This document shows, piece after piece, positions 1 to 9,743 of a stretch of DNA of 64,000 bases; the first letter of the stretch is position 1, and the number at the start of each line of letters is the position of its first letter. The stretch comes from Symbiodinium natans. Its lineage: Eukaryota > Sar > Dinophyceae > Suessiales > Symbiodiniaceae. The notes under the pieces are model-generated. The model did not search any database and was not told where the DNA came from. It saw nothing but the letters and a program-made list of their open reading frames with translations. The stretch is taken from assembly GCA_905221605.1 (NCBI GenBank), contig CAJNDS010000209.1:126001-190000 (forward strand), in the 5' to 3' direction. The translations under genes and the position numbers were made by a program.

Positions 1-686
1 GGCTGATACTATACCCTGACCCCAGGTGGAAATCAGCAAATAACTGCAAAATTAGCAGCAAGAAGCGGTACCTATCGAAGCTGGCTGTGGTCAACAAAAG
101 TCTTACTCTTGTCATGGGCACATAAACTGCAAGAGTAATCGGACCTACGTCGGCTAAACGCAGTATTCCTGGCAGCGGAATACGGCAAATAGTCATTGAA
201 CTGGCGTTCGATGATATGAACCAAGAAAAGCCGAAGAACATCGTACATAGATGTAACATGTACCACTGGATGCAATCGTCTTGGACAATTCCTTGCCAGA
301 CCGAAGAACCTTAAGCCACCAAGCTGAGCCCAACAGCCCCTCCAAGAATTGTTGCTCAGTCTTGTTGTTCTCGTAAACCCCAAGACTCAGCCCAAAAGCC
401 CCAACTGCACTCTCGGCAAGTTCCTGGCCTGGGCTGCTTTCTGCCCCGCTGAGTCCAAAGGCTATGCAGCCGGCAAGAAAGAGGCCAGCCGCCTCTCGCA
501 AGCACAAATGGCAAACATGGGAGTTGGAGAACATTTGCGAAACTTTCTGCCCCGGAGCCCAAACAGCCAAACTAAGCGCCCCAAGTCCCCATGAACTCCG
601 AAATCCATCAAGCCCTGCAGCTCCCAAGCCCCCATAAATTTAACTCCCAAGACTGCCAGGCTCCATATTCCTTGAAACACGTTTAG

Positions 687-736
687 GGGGGGGGGGGGGG
701 TCAGTTTAGGGTTCAGGGTTTGTTTAGGGGGGGGGG
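687..736. repeat. G-runs within TTTAGGG-like sequence
   Basis: Two runs of about ten or more G, each following TTTA, with TTTAGGGTT between them. This resembles decayed telomere-type repeats of the kind dispersed throughout the window (also 889-912 on the C-rich strand). Confidence 0.6.
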
Positions 737-983
737 TTGACGAAAAAGCCCGCAACTCTCTCACCAAGGCCAAAGCGGCCCATCCATGCGCTGGGGCATC
801 CAGATGCGGTCCTGTACTTCCGACTGAAGTCTCCAGCACAACTTGTCCAAACCCTTTTTCTCTTCTGCACCAGGCCTCTCTAGATCTCCGAACCCTAAAC
901 CCTAAAACCCCTAAAGCCTGTAAGGCTTTGTCCTCCAGCCTGTCGCACACGACAGCCCAACACCTTGGCAGAGCCATCCCGCA

Positions 984-1278
984 GGGTAGCATACACCAAT
1001 CCTAACACCAGAGGTATCTATGAGGTTAACGTAGAGTCCCAGAAAGGGTTCGCATTCAGAGAACTACCCCAATCAGCAACGCGTAGAGGCCCCATCTTCC
1101 CTGTGGTTCGGCCTGCCAGGTCGTCCCTGGGAGCAGAGCTGCCCAGGTGGCCATGGCGACCAAGGCGATGGCAAAGCCTCCCTCCATCGAGGCACCGATA
1201 CCTGTGGACAGGGAGGGTTACGAACTTCGTATATCTCGCTCGTCGCTTGCGCGAGCAGCGGCGCATCCTCCATGCAAG
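984..1278 (+). CDS. Candidate exon(s) of an unidentified plus-strand gene
   Basis: Two stretches read like protein. From 984, after a cccgcag acceptor, comes VAYTNPNTRGIYEV and onward. At 1147-1278 a 44-codon phase-0 block sits between cccag|GTGG and CAAG|GTTCTG and includes KPPSIEAPIPVDREGYE. The second block uses a different frame, so at least one junction would lie between them. If unspliced, the second block ends at TAG 1294-1296. The function is not recognised. A further micro-exon could lie near 1422-1455, before a GTAAGT donor. Low confidence. Confidence 0.3.
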
Positions 1279-1703
1279 GTTCTGCCGTCTGAGTAGCGGG
1301 GGCGGGGGAGGTATGCAGTAAGCTCGAGTTCCAGGGAACAACCATCCAGGGGTGTATGGACGGGCGCATGCTGTACCCTTGCAATTGGTGACGCTGTCTG
1401 CTGTTTGCTCACTTCACCAGGAACCGCAAGTGGAAATACAGAAATTTGCTGGAAAGTAAGTGAGGCGACAACGTACAGTTCCGGCACCGTCTGTTCTCAA
1501 GAACCCCAACAAACAACGCGAAACATCATGATAAGCATCCCCCCTCCCCATATCAAGAAAAAATTGCTAGACATCAAGAAAACTGAGTAAGCGACTGATA
1601 CCAAGAAAAGCCCGTGTTGCGCAGCGCCCCCCTCACCCTGTTTGTTCGCATGTTGTTTGCAAATAGGGCGGCTGCCACCCCCAACCCCCCCGCTCCTTTA
1701 AAC

Positions 1704-1995
1704 CGTGCAAACTTGCTTCAAAGAACTTCCTAAACATTCCTTCAAAATCTCCACCCCTCTCGTTCTCGCATTGTCTGTGTGTGTGTGCAAATGGAAGGGG
1801 CGCTGCCCCGCCCCCTGCACCACCCCCGCACCAGCCCCTCGCATCTTTAAGCCGTGCAAACTTACTTTGAACTTCAAAGAAGATCGCACCATCAGTAAAC
1901 ATTCCTTCAGGTCCATATGAATCCTTTTCAGACCTTTCGGGAAAGGACTGACAGCGCGATCTTCTTTAAGGTTCTTTGAAGCAAGTTTGCACGGC
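1704..1995. repeat. Short element with 24-bp inverted ends and an internal third copy
   Basis: A 24-bp module beginning CCGTGCAAACTTGC lies at about 1705-1728 in direct orientation and at 1972-1995 inverted. A related third copy starts near 1853. The modules are followed by AAACATTCCTTCA at two sites. The size (about 290 bp), terminal inversion and lack of an open frame suit a MITE-like non-autonomous element, but no target-site duplication was confirmed. Confidence 0.45.
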
Positions 1996-2274
1996 CCCAC
2001 GCGCTGGACCCAAAAAACTCAACCCTTGTCCGCTTCCTGCCAGAAAGAGTGTAGGAAGGCAAGGATGTCAGGCAGAGAGGAATTCATCTCGAAATAAGCC
2101 CGTGTAAAAGGGCTCACGATTCCTTGCAGCTTAGGTTGAAGTAGGGTTTATTCCTTCGCTTAGGTACGACCCTTCGAAATTGCATAGACAATTTATACCA
2201 GAATACATACTCTGATGATATTCAAAGTCGATAGCAAACCCAGAACATCAAGGGACCAGAGGACCACGACCCAG

Positions 2275-2312
2275 AAGACCAGAAGGACCAGAAGGACCAG
2301 AAGGACCAGAAC
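2275..2312 (+). repeat. Tandem 9-bp repeat (AGGACCAGA)n
   Basis: About four uninterrupted copies of a 9-bp unit, with degenerate copies on both sides (2249-2320). Confidence 0.7.
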
Positions 2313-4681
2313 AGAAGGGGACCGACGGAACCCAGCTCATCCTAGCAAACTTGTTTTTGATGTTTATCATTGCTTCTGGTGTTATCCAGTTGTCTTGATT
2401 CTCACAGTTTTTTGATACCTATGCCGACAAACGGAAGCCGGGCTGCCAGCATGCAGCAGCAACACCATGATCACCGGCACGACTTGGACCTTGGAATACA
2501 CACCATGCTGGTAATACATAAGCCTTCGTTCCCCTGCGCAGCCGCAGAAAGCCTGCCATGGAGAGCTTAGGCTTACAAGCGTTTACAGGGCCAAAACATG
2601 ACACAGGAACGGCACCGACTTGTCGCAAGCATCTCTCAGGCTGCCACCCAGCCGCCCAGCGCGGCCGACACGATCATGGCGGGGCCAACCGCAAGCTCAG
2701 CCTGGGTGTCCCAAAATTTAGGGCTTAGGACCTTAGGAACTGGATTCGGAATTAGGAACAACTCGGGGCCCATAAATCCATACTCGTGATTGTCAAGGTT
2801 GAGAATTCAGCCCGACAACCTAAGCCCTCGAACTTCAAGCATCAAGCATACCCCCTCTCTTTACAGCCCTGAACCCTCAGGATCTAAGGCCCTAAGGCCG
2901 CCCTCAACCCAATTAATTAAAACCCAAGCCTCCCTAAGATTCCTTCAGTCCCAAGCGGCCCAGGCCGCCATGGCACCGGCCAGCCTCAGTGGCTGGCCAC
3001 CCAGCAAAGCATCGAGGCGCTGAAGGGGACGGAACACGGGGGCGCGGAGGTAGACCTGAGGTCTAGATTCGTTTCGACTCGTTGAGATGTGCTTTAGGGC
3101 CCTTGAAGGCCTTAAGGAGAGCCCCTTTGCTTCGACTCCTTGTCGCACACGGCAAGGCCTCGGGTTTGTTCGGCATCCTGAGTCTGAGCATCCAAGGGAT
3201 TTCAAGCTCCCTGAGGCCCCTTAATTCAATGAGCAGTGTGCCTACTTGAGGTCCCACCTCAGTTCGCTTCACTAGACGATGCCTCACGAAGTCTTCAAAA
3301 GCCTCTCCCTTCAAATTCGGCTCATCCGTCAGTCAGACGTCAACAACACCGACCATCCCCTCCACCATGCAGAAATGCAGACCCAACGAGCCCAGCACCA
3401 AGCATATCACAATCTCAGCAAGACTTCCCCTCGTCAGCACCGAATTATCTGAGTTACGTTGCTCGAATTCCTGAGTGTAGTCTGAAGCTTTTGCGATGTT
3501 CCTCAGGAGCCCGCCTGTTGCTCAAACCCATCGCCAGTCAAAAGGGCCCTCTCGAATCGACACACCTAACGACACAGGGCTCTCCTGGCTGTCGTCTCCA
3601 AATCATGCTTTCATGAAATTCTAATTCTCGAATTCCAAAGCTAGGCCACCGCAAATGGCAGGCGGCGAGTTGCCAAACCGTATCGCGTTCTGCGTTGAAG
3701 ATCCCAAGAAGGGTCCAAGGAGGGGTGGGCCTCCACCCCCTCCACAACATGCAAAGAATCGCTTCGTGACTGACACCAAAGGTGGGGCCCCCCGCGACAC
3801 CCTAAAACAAGAAGGTTGTAAACGAAAACTCCCACAAGCTCCAGACGAGCAACTTTCCAACTTTCGTGAGGTATTCACTAAGTCACTAAGTTGGGCCGCG
3901 CAGTTTTTGCAACTGTCCTGTGCGCTGGGTCGCGCACTGCCAAGGCAGGCACGACAGCGTGCAGGGACCAGTCTCCTGCGCACGAGCACCAAACAATGCG
4001 GTTGAGAGACGTGGCTCTTCGATCTGCATAGTTACAATACTGAGTTGCAGTGGGAAGGGCGATTTCCACATGCAAATCATCTTGCGGGTCTGCTTAGCGT
4101 GAAACCCCCGGCTGCTCCCCTTTTGCCCTTGCACTCTACACCCGAATAACAGCTAAGAACCAACGTGACCTCACGCTGAACCCGTTTGCAACCGGGCTCT
4201 GAACCACGACTTCCACAATTCAGGGAACCCCCCCCCCCCCCAAGACTTGAGCCCCCAAACTTTTTTGGTCATGAATTTTCTGTAGTTTCTAGGCACATTC
4301 TAGTCCGCTTGTTCAGGCCTAGGGTGTTCCATCCTCGCGCTTTGGCTGGACATGGGGCTTGGCTTAAGACTTCGGACGATTTCCAACTCCGCTGAACTGC
4401 CCGAATCCAGAACCCGCCATGGCCAACAGCTTCGCCTCGCTCATCTGCCACCTTGCCATAGCCGGCATCGATGTAAATCCAGGCCTTGCTTTGCTGGCGA
4501 AGGGCTTCATATAAGGCTTTGGCTATTCACGGTTCCCTTTCGAGCTTCTGGCCCCCGTCGGATGACATCGGATCCGCACTCTTTTTTGCCACCCGGTCTC
4601 GCCGAGAAGCTGCTGAGGCCAGCACAAAAGGAAAGCAATACGTTGCCAGCTCACTGAGAGCCGCAGCAAACGTGAAACAAT

Positions 4682-6166
4682 TCAAGCTGCAAGCGGAGGA
4701 AGTGCCGCAGCTGCGATGCACTGGCCCACGGCCTTGAAATGGTCGTCTGCAGTATGGAACTCCATTGAAGCATACTCGGGGAACTCCGCTTGAAGAACCT
4801 CCTTTGCAGTGTGGAGCATGAGGTCACCACCGGCTCCTTTGCTCACTCGGCCCAAGATCATGACGTGATCAATCTTGTAGAACTCGCTGTACTGCGCAAG
4901 AGCATAGCCCAAGTACACGCCGATGGTACGATAAAGCTTCTCCACCTCCGGGCGAATCGCGGGATCCTCCATGGCCTTCTGAATCAGCTTCAGGCACTGA
5001 GCATGATCTTCATGCTTGATTGTGCACATGTCCGGATGTGGGTAGACGTAGTTCTCCGGGACTTTAACCCCTGCCTTGGCTGCCAACTTGGTGGCCCCGC
5101 GCTGCCCCAAGTACATGTGCGACATGCCGGTGTGGGCGCCCTTCGTCCACGGGTCCGTGGGCGCCTCCGGATTCAAGTCCAGCCTCACGTAGCACAGCTC
5201 ATTGATCCACCCCATCAGGTTGCCATCTGCGTTGGCATAGCCACCACCCTCGCTGGAGCCCATGGAAATGCCCATGACATTGCCCTTGCCGCCCAGCTTC
5301 TGGACGGCGGCCAGGGCAGTCACCTCACCATCGTTGATGACCTTCAAGGGCACATCGCCCGCCAACTCTTTGGCAATTCGCTGGAAAATGTGCACCACCT
5401 TTTCCTGGTAGACCGGTGGCGGCACGTTGGGAAAGATGTCGCACCATGTGGCCTCATTGTTGGCGCCGACCGTGCCTGTGGCACTGCCCCCTATGGCTTG
5501 GACGGTCGGCAGCTTCTCCTTCGCCAGCTTCAGCGCGTCGACGATCGCCTTGAAGTGATAGTCTGGGTCTGGGTTGGTGACATCCCACTCTGTCTCCTTC
5601 GAATAGACAACCTCATTGTCTTTGACCGCCACCGTCTTGATGTCACTCTTGCCCAAATCGAAAGCAAGCCTGCAGCCGGAGGCGTCTTTGCCACAGACCT
5701 GCGGCGTATCCTTAGCAGCAGGCAGATCAGCAGCGCTTGCGACGATGGACACAGAGAACGCATTGCCTGGAGTCCCACACACATTCGGCATCGACTTGAC
5801 CTCAAACTCATAGGCCCCGCCCATGGAAAACTCTGCCTTGAGTGCCTCACAGATTTTTGCAGGACCAGCGAGCATCAAGGAGCCCGCGCTGCGCTGCCAG
5901 ATCTGCTCTTGGATGAGTACGCCGGCAAGATAGATGGAGGCTTCAATCTCCGCACTGTCCTCTGCGAAGACAGGCAAGGAGTAGCGGGCGCAGCCATCTG
6001 CTCGGGGCAGTGCCCAGTCCAGTGTGGCCGTGCTCCCACTGGCAGACACTGCCTTGAGGTAGTTGCGCTTGCCCAGGATCAGTGGTGAAAAGTTTGGGTC
6101 CAGCGGCGCAGGCACTCCTGGCTGCACCAGGAGCAGCTTCTTTGCAGCCTCCGGCATTGGCGCCAT
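4682..6166 (-). CDS. ROK/actin-fold sugar-kinase-like protein, copy 1
   Basis: Intronless, 494 residues from the first ATG. A longer frame back to 6178 would need a TTG start, and the AG at 6168-6169 is a better trans-splice acceptor. The middle and C-terminal parts look like a ROK/hexokinase ATPase fold (numbering from the TTG). A phosphate-1-like AFDLGKSDIKTVAV is at about 172-185, VINDGEVTALA at 280-290 carries the ND pair expected near the catalytic Asp, and a phosphate-2 glycine loop GISMGSSEGGG is at 303-313. The canonical zinc-binding CxCGxxGC motif of many ROK proteins is absent. About 165 N-terminal residues are extra and unrecognised. It probably phosphorylates a sugar or related small molecule in the cytosol; the substrate is unknown. 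The similarity is to bacterial-style ROK proteins, so ancient horizontal origin is possible. The intronless tandem copies fit an mRNA-derived dinoflagellate gene. Confidence 0.82.
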   Translation of the reverse strand: MAPMPEAAKKLLLVQPGVPAPLDPNFSPLILGKRNYLKAVSASGSTATLDWALPRADGCARYSLPVFAEDSAEIEASIYLAGVLIQEQIWQRSAGSLMLAGPAKICEALKAEFSMGGAYEFEVKSMPNVCGTPGNAFSVSIVASAADLPAAKDTPQVCGKDASGCRLAFDLGKSDIKTVAVKDNEVVYSKETEWDVTNPDPDYHFKAIVDALKLAKEKLPTVQAIGGSATGTVGANNEATWCDIFPNVPPPVYQEKVVHIFQRIAKELAGDVPLKVINDGEVTALAAVQKLGGKGNVMGISMGSSEGGGYANADGNLMGWINELCYVRLDLNPEAPTDPWTKGAHTGMSHMYLGQRGATKLAAKAGVKVPENYVYPHPDMCTIKHEDHAQCLKLIQKAMEDPAIRPEVEKLYRTIGVYLGYALAQYSEFYKIDHVMILGRVSKGAGGDLMLHTAKEVLQAEFPEYASMEFHTADDHFKAVGQCIAAAALPPLAA

Positions 6167-6167
6167 C

Positions 6168-6180
6168 CTGCGACACAAAA
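6168..6180 (-). promoter_or_regulatory. Probable spliced-leader trans-splice acceptor, ROK copy 1
   Basis: In sense orientation TTTTTGTGTCGCAG is followed directly by GATGG, so the AG lies one base before the ATG at 6166. This pyrimidine-rich AG(G) site is what a 5' trans-splicing acceptor should look like. It also decides the start codon: the upstream TTG would be removed. Confidence 0.6.
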
Positions 6181-6509
6181 ATGCCTGGAGGAGATGGAGA
6201 GTGCCGATGTTGACTCCAAAATTGGGCTCGAGCCTTTGAAGGGTTTAGGGGCTCAAAGTTATGGCTGATCCTGCTGACTCAACATGACTCACAGAATAGA
6301 ATTGCACGACCATCGAAGCAGACCGTCCGTTTATTTCACCGCGGGTCGAGTTTCTGTCAAACTCTACTACCAAGATTCCTCACTGATGCAGCTCTATGCG
6401 AGACATTCACTCCGGATCGTCTGGGTAGCCAGAGCGGCTGCTGAGGTCAGCACAAAAGGAAAGCAATACGTTGCCAGCTCACTGAGAGCCGCAGCAAACG
6501 TGAAACAAT

Positions 6510-7994
6510 TCAAGCTGCAAGCGGAGGAAGTGCCGCAGCTGCGATGCACTGGCCCACGGCCTTGAAATGGTCGTCTGCAGTATGGAACTCCATTGAAGCA
6601 TACTCGGGGAACTCCGCTTGAAGAACCTCCTTTGCAGTGTGGAGCATGAGGTCACCACCGGCTCCTTTGCTCACTCGGCCCAAGATCATGACGTGATCAA
6701 TCTTGTAGAACTCGCTGTACTGCGCAAGAGCATAGCCCAAGTACACGCCGATGGTACGATAAAGCTTCTCCACCTCCGGGCGAATCGCGGGATCCTCCAT
6801 GGCCTTCTGAATCAGCTTCAGGCACTGAGCATGATCTTCATGCTTGATTGTGCACATGTCCGGATGTGGGTAGACGTAGTTCTCCGGGACTTTAACCCCT
6901 GCCTTGGCTGCCAACTTGGTGGCCCCGCGCTGCCCCAAGTACATGTGCGACATGCCGGTGTGGGCGCCCTTCGTCCACGGGTCCGTGGGCGCCTCCGGAT
7001 TCAAGTCCAGCCTCACGTAGCACAGCTCATTGATCCACCCCATCAGGTTGCCATCTGCGTTGGCATAGCCACCACCCTCGCTGGAGCCCATGGAAATGCC
7101 CATGACATTGCCCTTGCCGCCCAGCTTCTGGACGGCGGCCAGGGCAGTCACCTCACCATCGTTGATGACCTTCAAGGGCACATCGCCCGCCAACTCTTTG
7201 GCAATTCGCTGGAAAATGTGCACCACCTTTTCCTGGTAGACCGGTGGCGGCACGTTGGGAAAGATGTCGCACCATGTGGCCTCATTGTTGGCGCCGACCG
7301 TGCCTGTGGCACTGCCCCCTATGGCTTGGACGGTCGGCAGCTTCTCCTTCGCCAGCTTCAGCGCGTCGACGATCGCCTTGAAGTGATAGTCTGGGTCTGG
7401 GTTGGTGACATCCCACTCTGTCTCCTTCGAATAGACAACCTCATTGTCTTTGACCGCCACCGTCTTGATGTCACTCTTGCCCAAATCGAAAGCAAGCCTG
7501 CAGCCGGAGGCGTCTTTGCCACAGACCTGCGGCGTATCCTTAGCAGCAGGCAGATCAGCAGCGCTTGCGACGATGGACACAGAGAACGCATTGCCTGGAG
7601 TCCCGCACACATTCGGCATCGACTTGACCTCAAACTCATAGGCCCCGCCCATGGAAAACTCTGCCTTGAGTGCCTCACAGATTTTTGCCGGACCAGCGAG
7701 CATCAAGGAGCCCGCGCTGCGCTGCCAGATCTGCTCTTGGATGAGTACGCCGGCAAGATAGATGGAGGCTTCAATCTCCGCACTGTCCTCTGCGAAGACA
7801 GGCAAGGAGTAGCGGGCGCAGCCATCTGCTCGGGGCAGTGCCCAGTCCAGTGTGGCCGTGCTCCCACTGGCAGACACTGCCTTGAGGTAGTTGCGCTTGC
7901 CCAGGATCAGTGGTGAAAAGTTTGGGTCCAGCGGCGCAGGCACTCCTGGCTGCACCAGGAGCAGCTTCTTTGCAGCCTCCGGCATTGGCGCCAT
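6510..7994 (-). CDS. ROK/actin-fold sugar-kinase-like protein, copy 2
   Basis: Encodes a protein identical to copy 1 over the full length, including the DLGKSDIKT phosphate loop, INDGEV and the glycine-rich GISMGSSEGGG loop. It starts at the ATG at 7994, right after the AG at 7996-7997. It lies upstream of copy 1 in the direction of transcription, 343 bp from CDS to CDS, so both could be made from one long precursor and separated by trans-splicing, as is known for dinoflagellate tandem genes. Identity with only synonymous changes means a recent duplication or ongoing gene conversion. Which copy is expressed cannot be told from sequence. Confidence 0.82.
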   Translation of the reverse strand: MAPMPEAAKKLLLVQPGVPAPLDPNFSPLILGKRNYLKAVSASGSTATLDWALPRADGCARYSLPVFAEDSAEIEASIYLAGVLIQEQIWQRSAGSLMLAGPAKICEALKAEFSMGGAYEFEVKSMPNVCGTPGNAFSVSIVASAADLPAAKDTPQVCGKDASGCRLAFDLGKSDIKTVAVKDNEVVYSKETEWDVTNPDPDYHFKAIVDALKLAKEKLPTVQAIGGSATGTVGANNEATWCDIFPNVPPPVYQEKVVHIFQRIAKELAGDVPLKVINDGEVTALAAVQKLGGKGNVMGISMGSSEGGGYANADGNLMGWINELCYVRLDLNPEAPTDPWTKGAHTGMSHMYLGQRGATKLAAKAGVKVPENYVYPHPDMCTIKHEDHAQCLKLIQKAMEDPAIRPEVEKLYRTIGVYLGYALAQYSEFYKIDHVMILGRVSKGAGGDLMLHTAKEVLQAEFPEYASMEFHTADDHFKAVGQCIAAAALPPLAA

Positions 7995-7995
7995 C

Positions 7996-8008
7996 CTGCG
8001 ACACAAAA
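7996..8008 (-). promoter_or_regulatory. Probable spliced-leader trans-splice acceptor, ROK copy 2
   Basis: Same TTTTTGTGTCGCAG|GATGG arrangement as in copy 1, placing the acceptor AG one base before the ATG at 7994. Confidence 0.6.
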
Positions 8009-8071
8009 ATGCCTGGAGGAGATGGAGAGTGCCGATGTTGACTCCAAAATTGGGCTCAAGCCTTTGAAGGG

Positions 8072-8814
8072 CTTTTCATCGGATTGGGCGACACGGCTCG
8101 CAGCTGACAGCACACGCAGCTTCATCTGGGCCTTCAAAGCCCCAAAGGCCCTAAGCGCTGTTCCTTCGTGCGTGTCTTTGCACATCGGGCTGGTGTTGAA
8201 ACACTGAGGCTCAGACCAGCTGAGCGCGGAGGAGTACCTGAGTCACTGAGCCAAAGCATGGAACAGCTGGCCCCTCTGCACAGAATATGGCATCTTGGTA
8301 GAGCTTCAAGCTTACAGGGTTCTCGATTCAGGGCACCCAATGCCTCCAGCGGGAGGTATAGAACTCAGAGCTTCACGGCTCAGCCGATTGTCAGAAATTT
8401 TCCAATGAACCTGACCTTTTCAAGTCCTCATCCCCCTACTGACTGGTGCTTGGGTTTGGGCTTCACATGGCTTCAGCAGCCGAGGTGCCACCGCAGCAGA
8501 CCAACCTGTGCCCGAGACCTGCCCATAGGGGAGGCAGCTGCTGAAGAGCAGCGCCACAAGGAGGTATCGGTCCTCGGGTCAGGGTTGTTGCATTTGTTTT
8601 TTTTGCAGCGCTATCTCTGATGAGCGGCACTGTTGCATTTGTTTGGAGGCGCAGTTTTTGATTGCCCTGCTTGCCTCCTCCGGTTTCGTTTGTTGGGGTG
8701 CGTGACGGTGCATGGTGGCTCTTTTTCTTGTATACTTGTATATAACATCTGGACCAGGAGCTTTCGGCGGCAAGGGTTTGCGTTTGCGTGCAAGCTCAAG
8801 ATAGTGTGACTTAC
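8072..8814. other. No gene recognised
   Basis: GC-rich spacer with several short overlapping frames and no convincing one. A T-run lies at 8597-8604. Confidence 0.4.
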
Positions 8815-9210
8815 ACCATGAGCAGCTGTTGGACGGTCACCATGGCATCATTATGCAATGCCTGGACGACCTGTCGGAAACAGCACTGTGAAATGCCGTA
8901 CTTTAAAGCTGTGGAAAAATCCGGAGTTCCTGGGGTAGTGGGGAGGTCCGCAGGGCTCGTCAGTGGCTTGGGACCGGAGTTTGAGGCATTGCGTTGAGGG
9001 GGCATCTTGGTGTGGTGGCTCTGCACAAACTTGCGAATCCCTTTGCATAGAAATCGGACCTACTGCGGATGCCCAGGGGCGAAAATGAAGCTGGCGTGCA
9101 CATTCCGCAGGACCTCAGCCATGTTGACGATGAACGAAAGATAAGCTGAGAAGCAGTAGCCTTGAAGGGGAAGTGAAAACCCGAAAAAACACTGATTCCA
9201 GCCAAGCTTG
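8815..9210 (-). CDS. Two exons of an unidentified membrane protein
   Basis: Exon A, about 9210-9064, encodes a hydrophobic, aromatic-rich segment (FFGFSLPLQGYCFSAYLSF, then IVNMAEVLRNVHASF) ending at a GTAGGT donor. Exon B, 9020-8815, begins after a TTTGTGCAG acceptor and ends at a perfect GTAAGT donor (8814-8809). It encodes a proline-rich linker (SPADLPTTPGTPDF) followed by a helix (FRQVVQALHNDAMVTVQQ). The 43-bp intron is short but its borders are good. Hydrophobic helix plus cytosolic linker suggests a transporter or channel; the family is not recognised, and upstream and downstream exons were not found. Confidence 0.42.
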
Positions 9211-9743
9211 GCATCGGGGCCCCAGCCACCATGGCCACCAGAAGCCACGTCACCACGCTGCAGCACCGCCACCTTCGACTAAAAGGAGCTTCTGCGGCTG
9301 AGGCCTTGGAGGGTTTAGGGGGTTTACGCTTTCTTGGTTTTTCTGGTGGGTTCTTGGGGCATTTTTGCTTTTACTCCCGCAGGCCTTGGAACTTAATCTC
9401 GGTTTGGCATCACTCTATCATGGGGGTTCGCTACTAATGGACAAGCTCAATCAGCGAGCTTCGGCAGAAAGAAATTACGGGGCTAAGGTGAACGACACAG
9501 CAGGCTTCGACACTCACTCGCACAAGCCTGGCTCAGAATTTCTGTCTAGATGATGCACTCCAGGGTGAAACATAAAACAGAAGCCAAGTGACAGCAAACG
9601 AGAGACAAGCTCCATAAAGGTCCCCATTCAGGCTAGAGAAGGCACCATATATCATGGTGTCACTCAACTTCGAGTGGAGGCACAAGTGAAACTATGGCGA
9701 CCCCGTGGTCTCGACCCTCGAACGGCATGAACGGCATGCAGAC
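9211..9743. other. Spacer between the membrane-protein exons and the HOOK-like gene
   Basis: No frame is convincing. It should hold the 3' UTR of the minus-strand HOOK-like gene and probably upstream exons of the 8.8-9.2 kb gene. A TTTAGGGGGTTTA tract is near 9309-9325. Confidence 0.4.

Larger units (their letters stand above)
1297..4608. other. Mostly non-coding DNA
   Basis: No open frame here is convincing on either strand. The stretch contains the inverted repeat at 1704-1995, a 9-bp tandem repeat at 2275-2312, a C-run near 4231-4241 and short CCCTAAA-like remnants. Overlapping open frames around 3655-4005 look like chance openings in GC-rich sequence. Confidence 0.5.
4609..6243 (-). repeat. 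Tandem duplication unit, copy 1 (1635 bp)
   Basis: Matches 6437-8071 at a constant 1828-bp offset with no indel. Only four substitutions were seen, at 4619, 5777, 5861 and 6230 in copy 1. The unit spans the whole ROK-like CDS plus about 73 bp downstream and 77 bp upstream. A unique 193-bp spacer (6244-6436) separates the copies. Confidence 0.9.
6437..8071 (-). repeat. Tandem duplication unit, copy 2 (1635 bp)
   Basis: Second copy of 4609-6243, same orientation. The two substitutions inside the CDS (7605 and 7689) are both synonymous. Confidence 0.9.

Noticed and set aside
4790-6088. 432-codon plus-strand open frame antisense to ROK copy 1 (and its twin at 6618-7916)
   Set aside because: It is the complement shadow of the GC-rich ROK-like gene, has no domain, and is duplicated only because the gene is.
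8042-8071. GGGCTCAAG sequence resembling the end of the spliced leader
   Set aside because: Only the last eight bases match, it points away from the ROK gene, and copy 1 has GGGCTCGAG.
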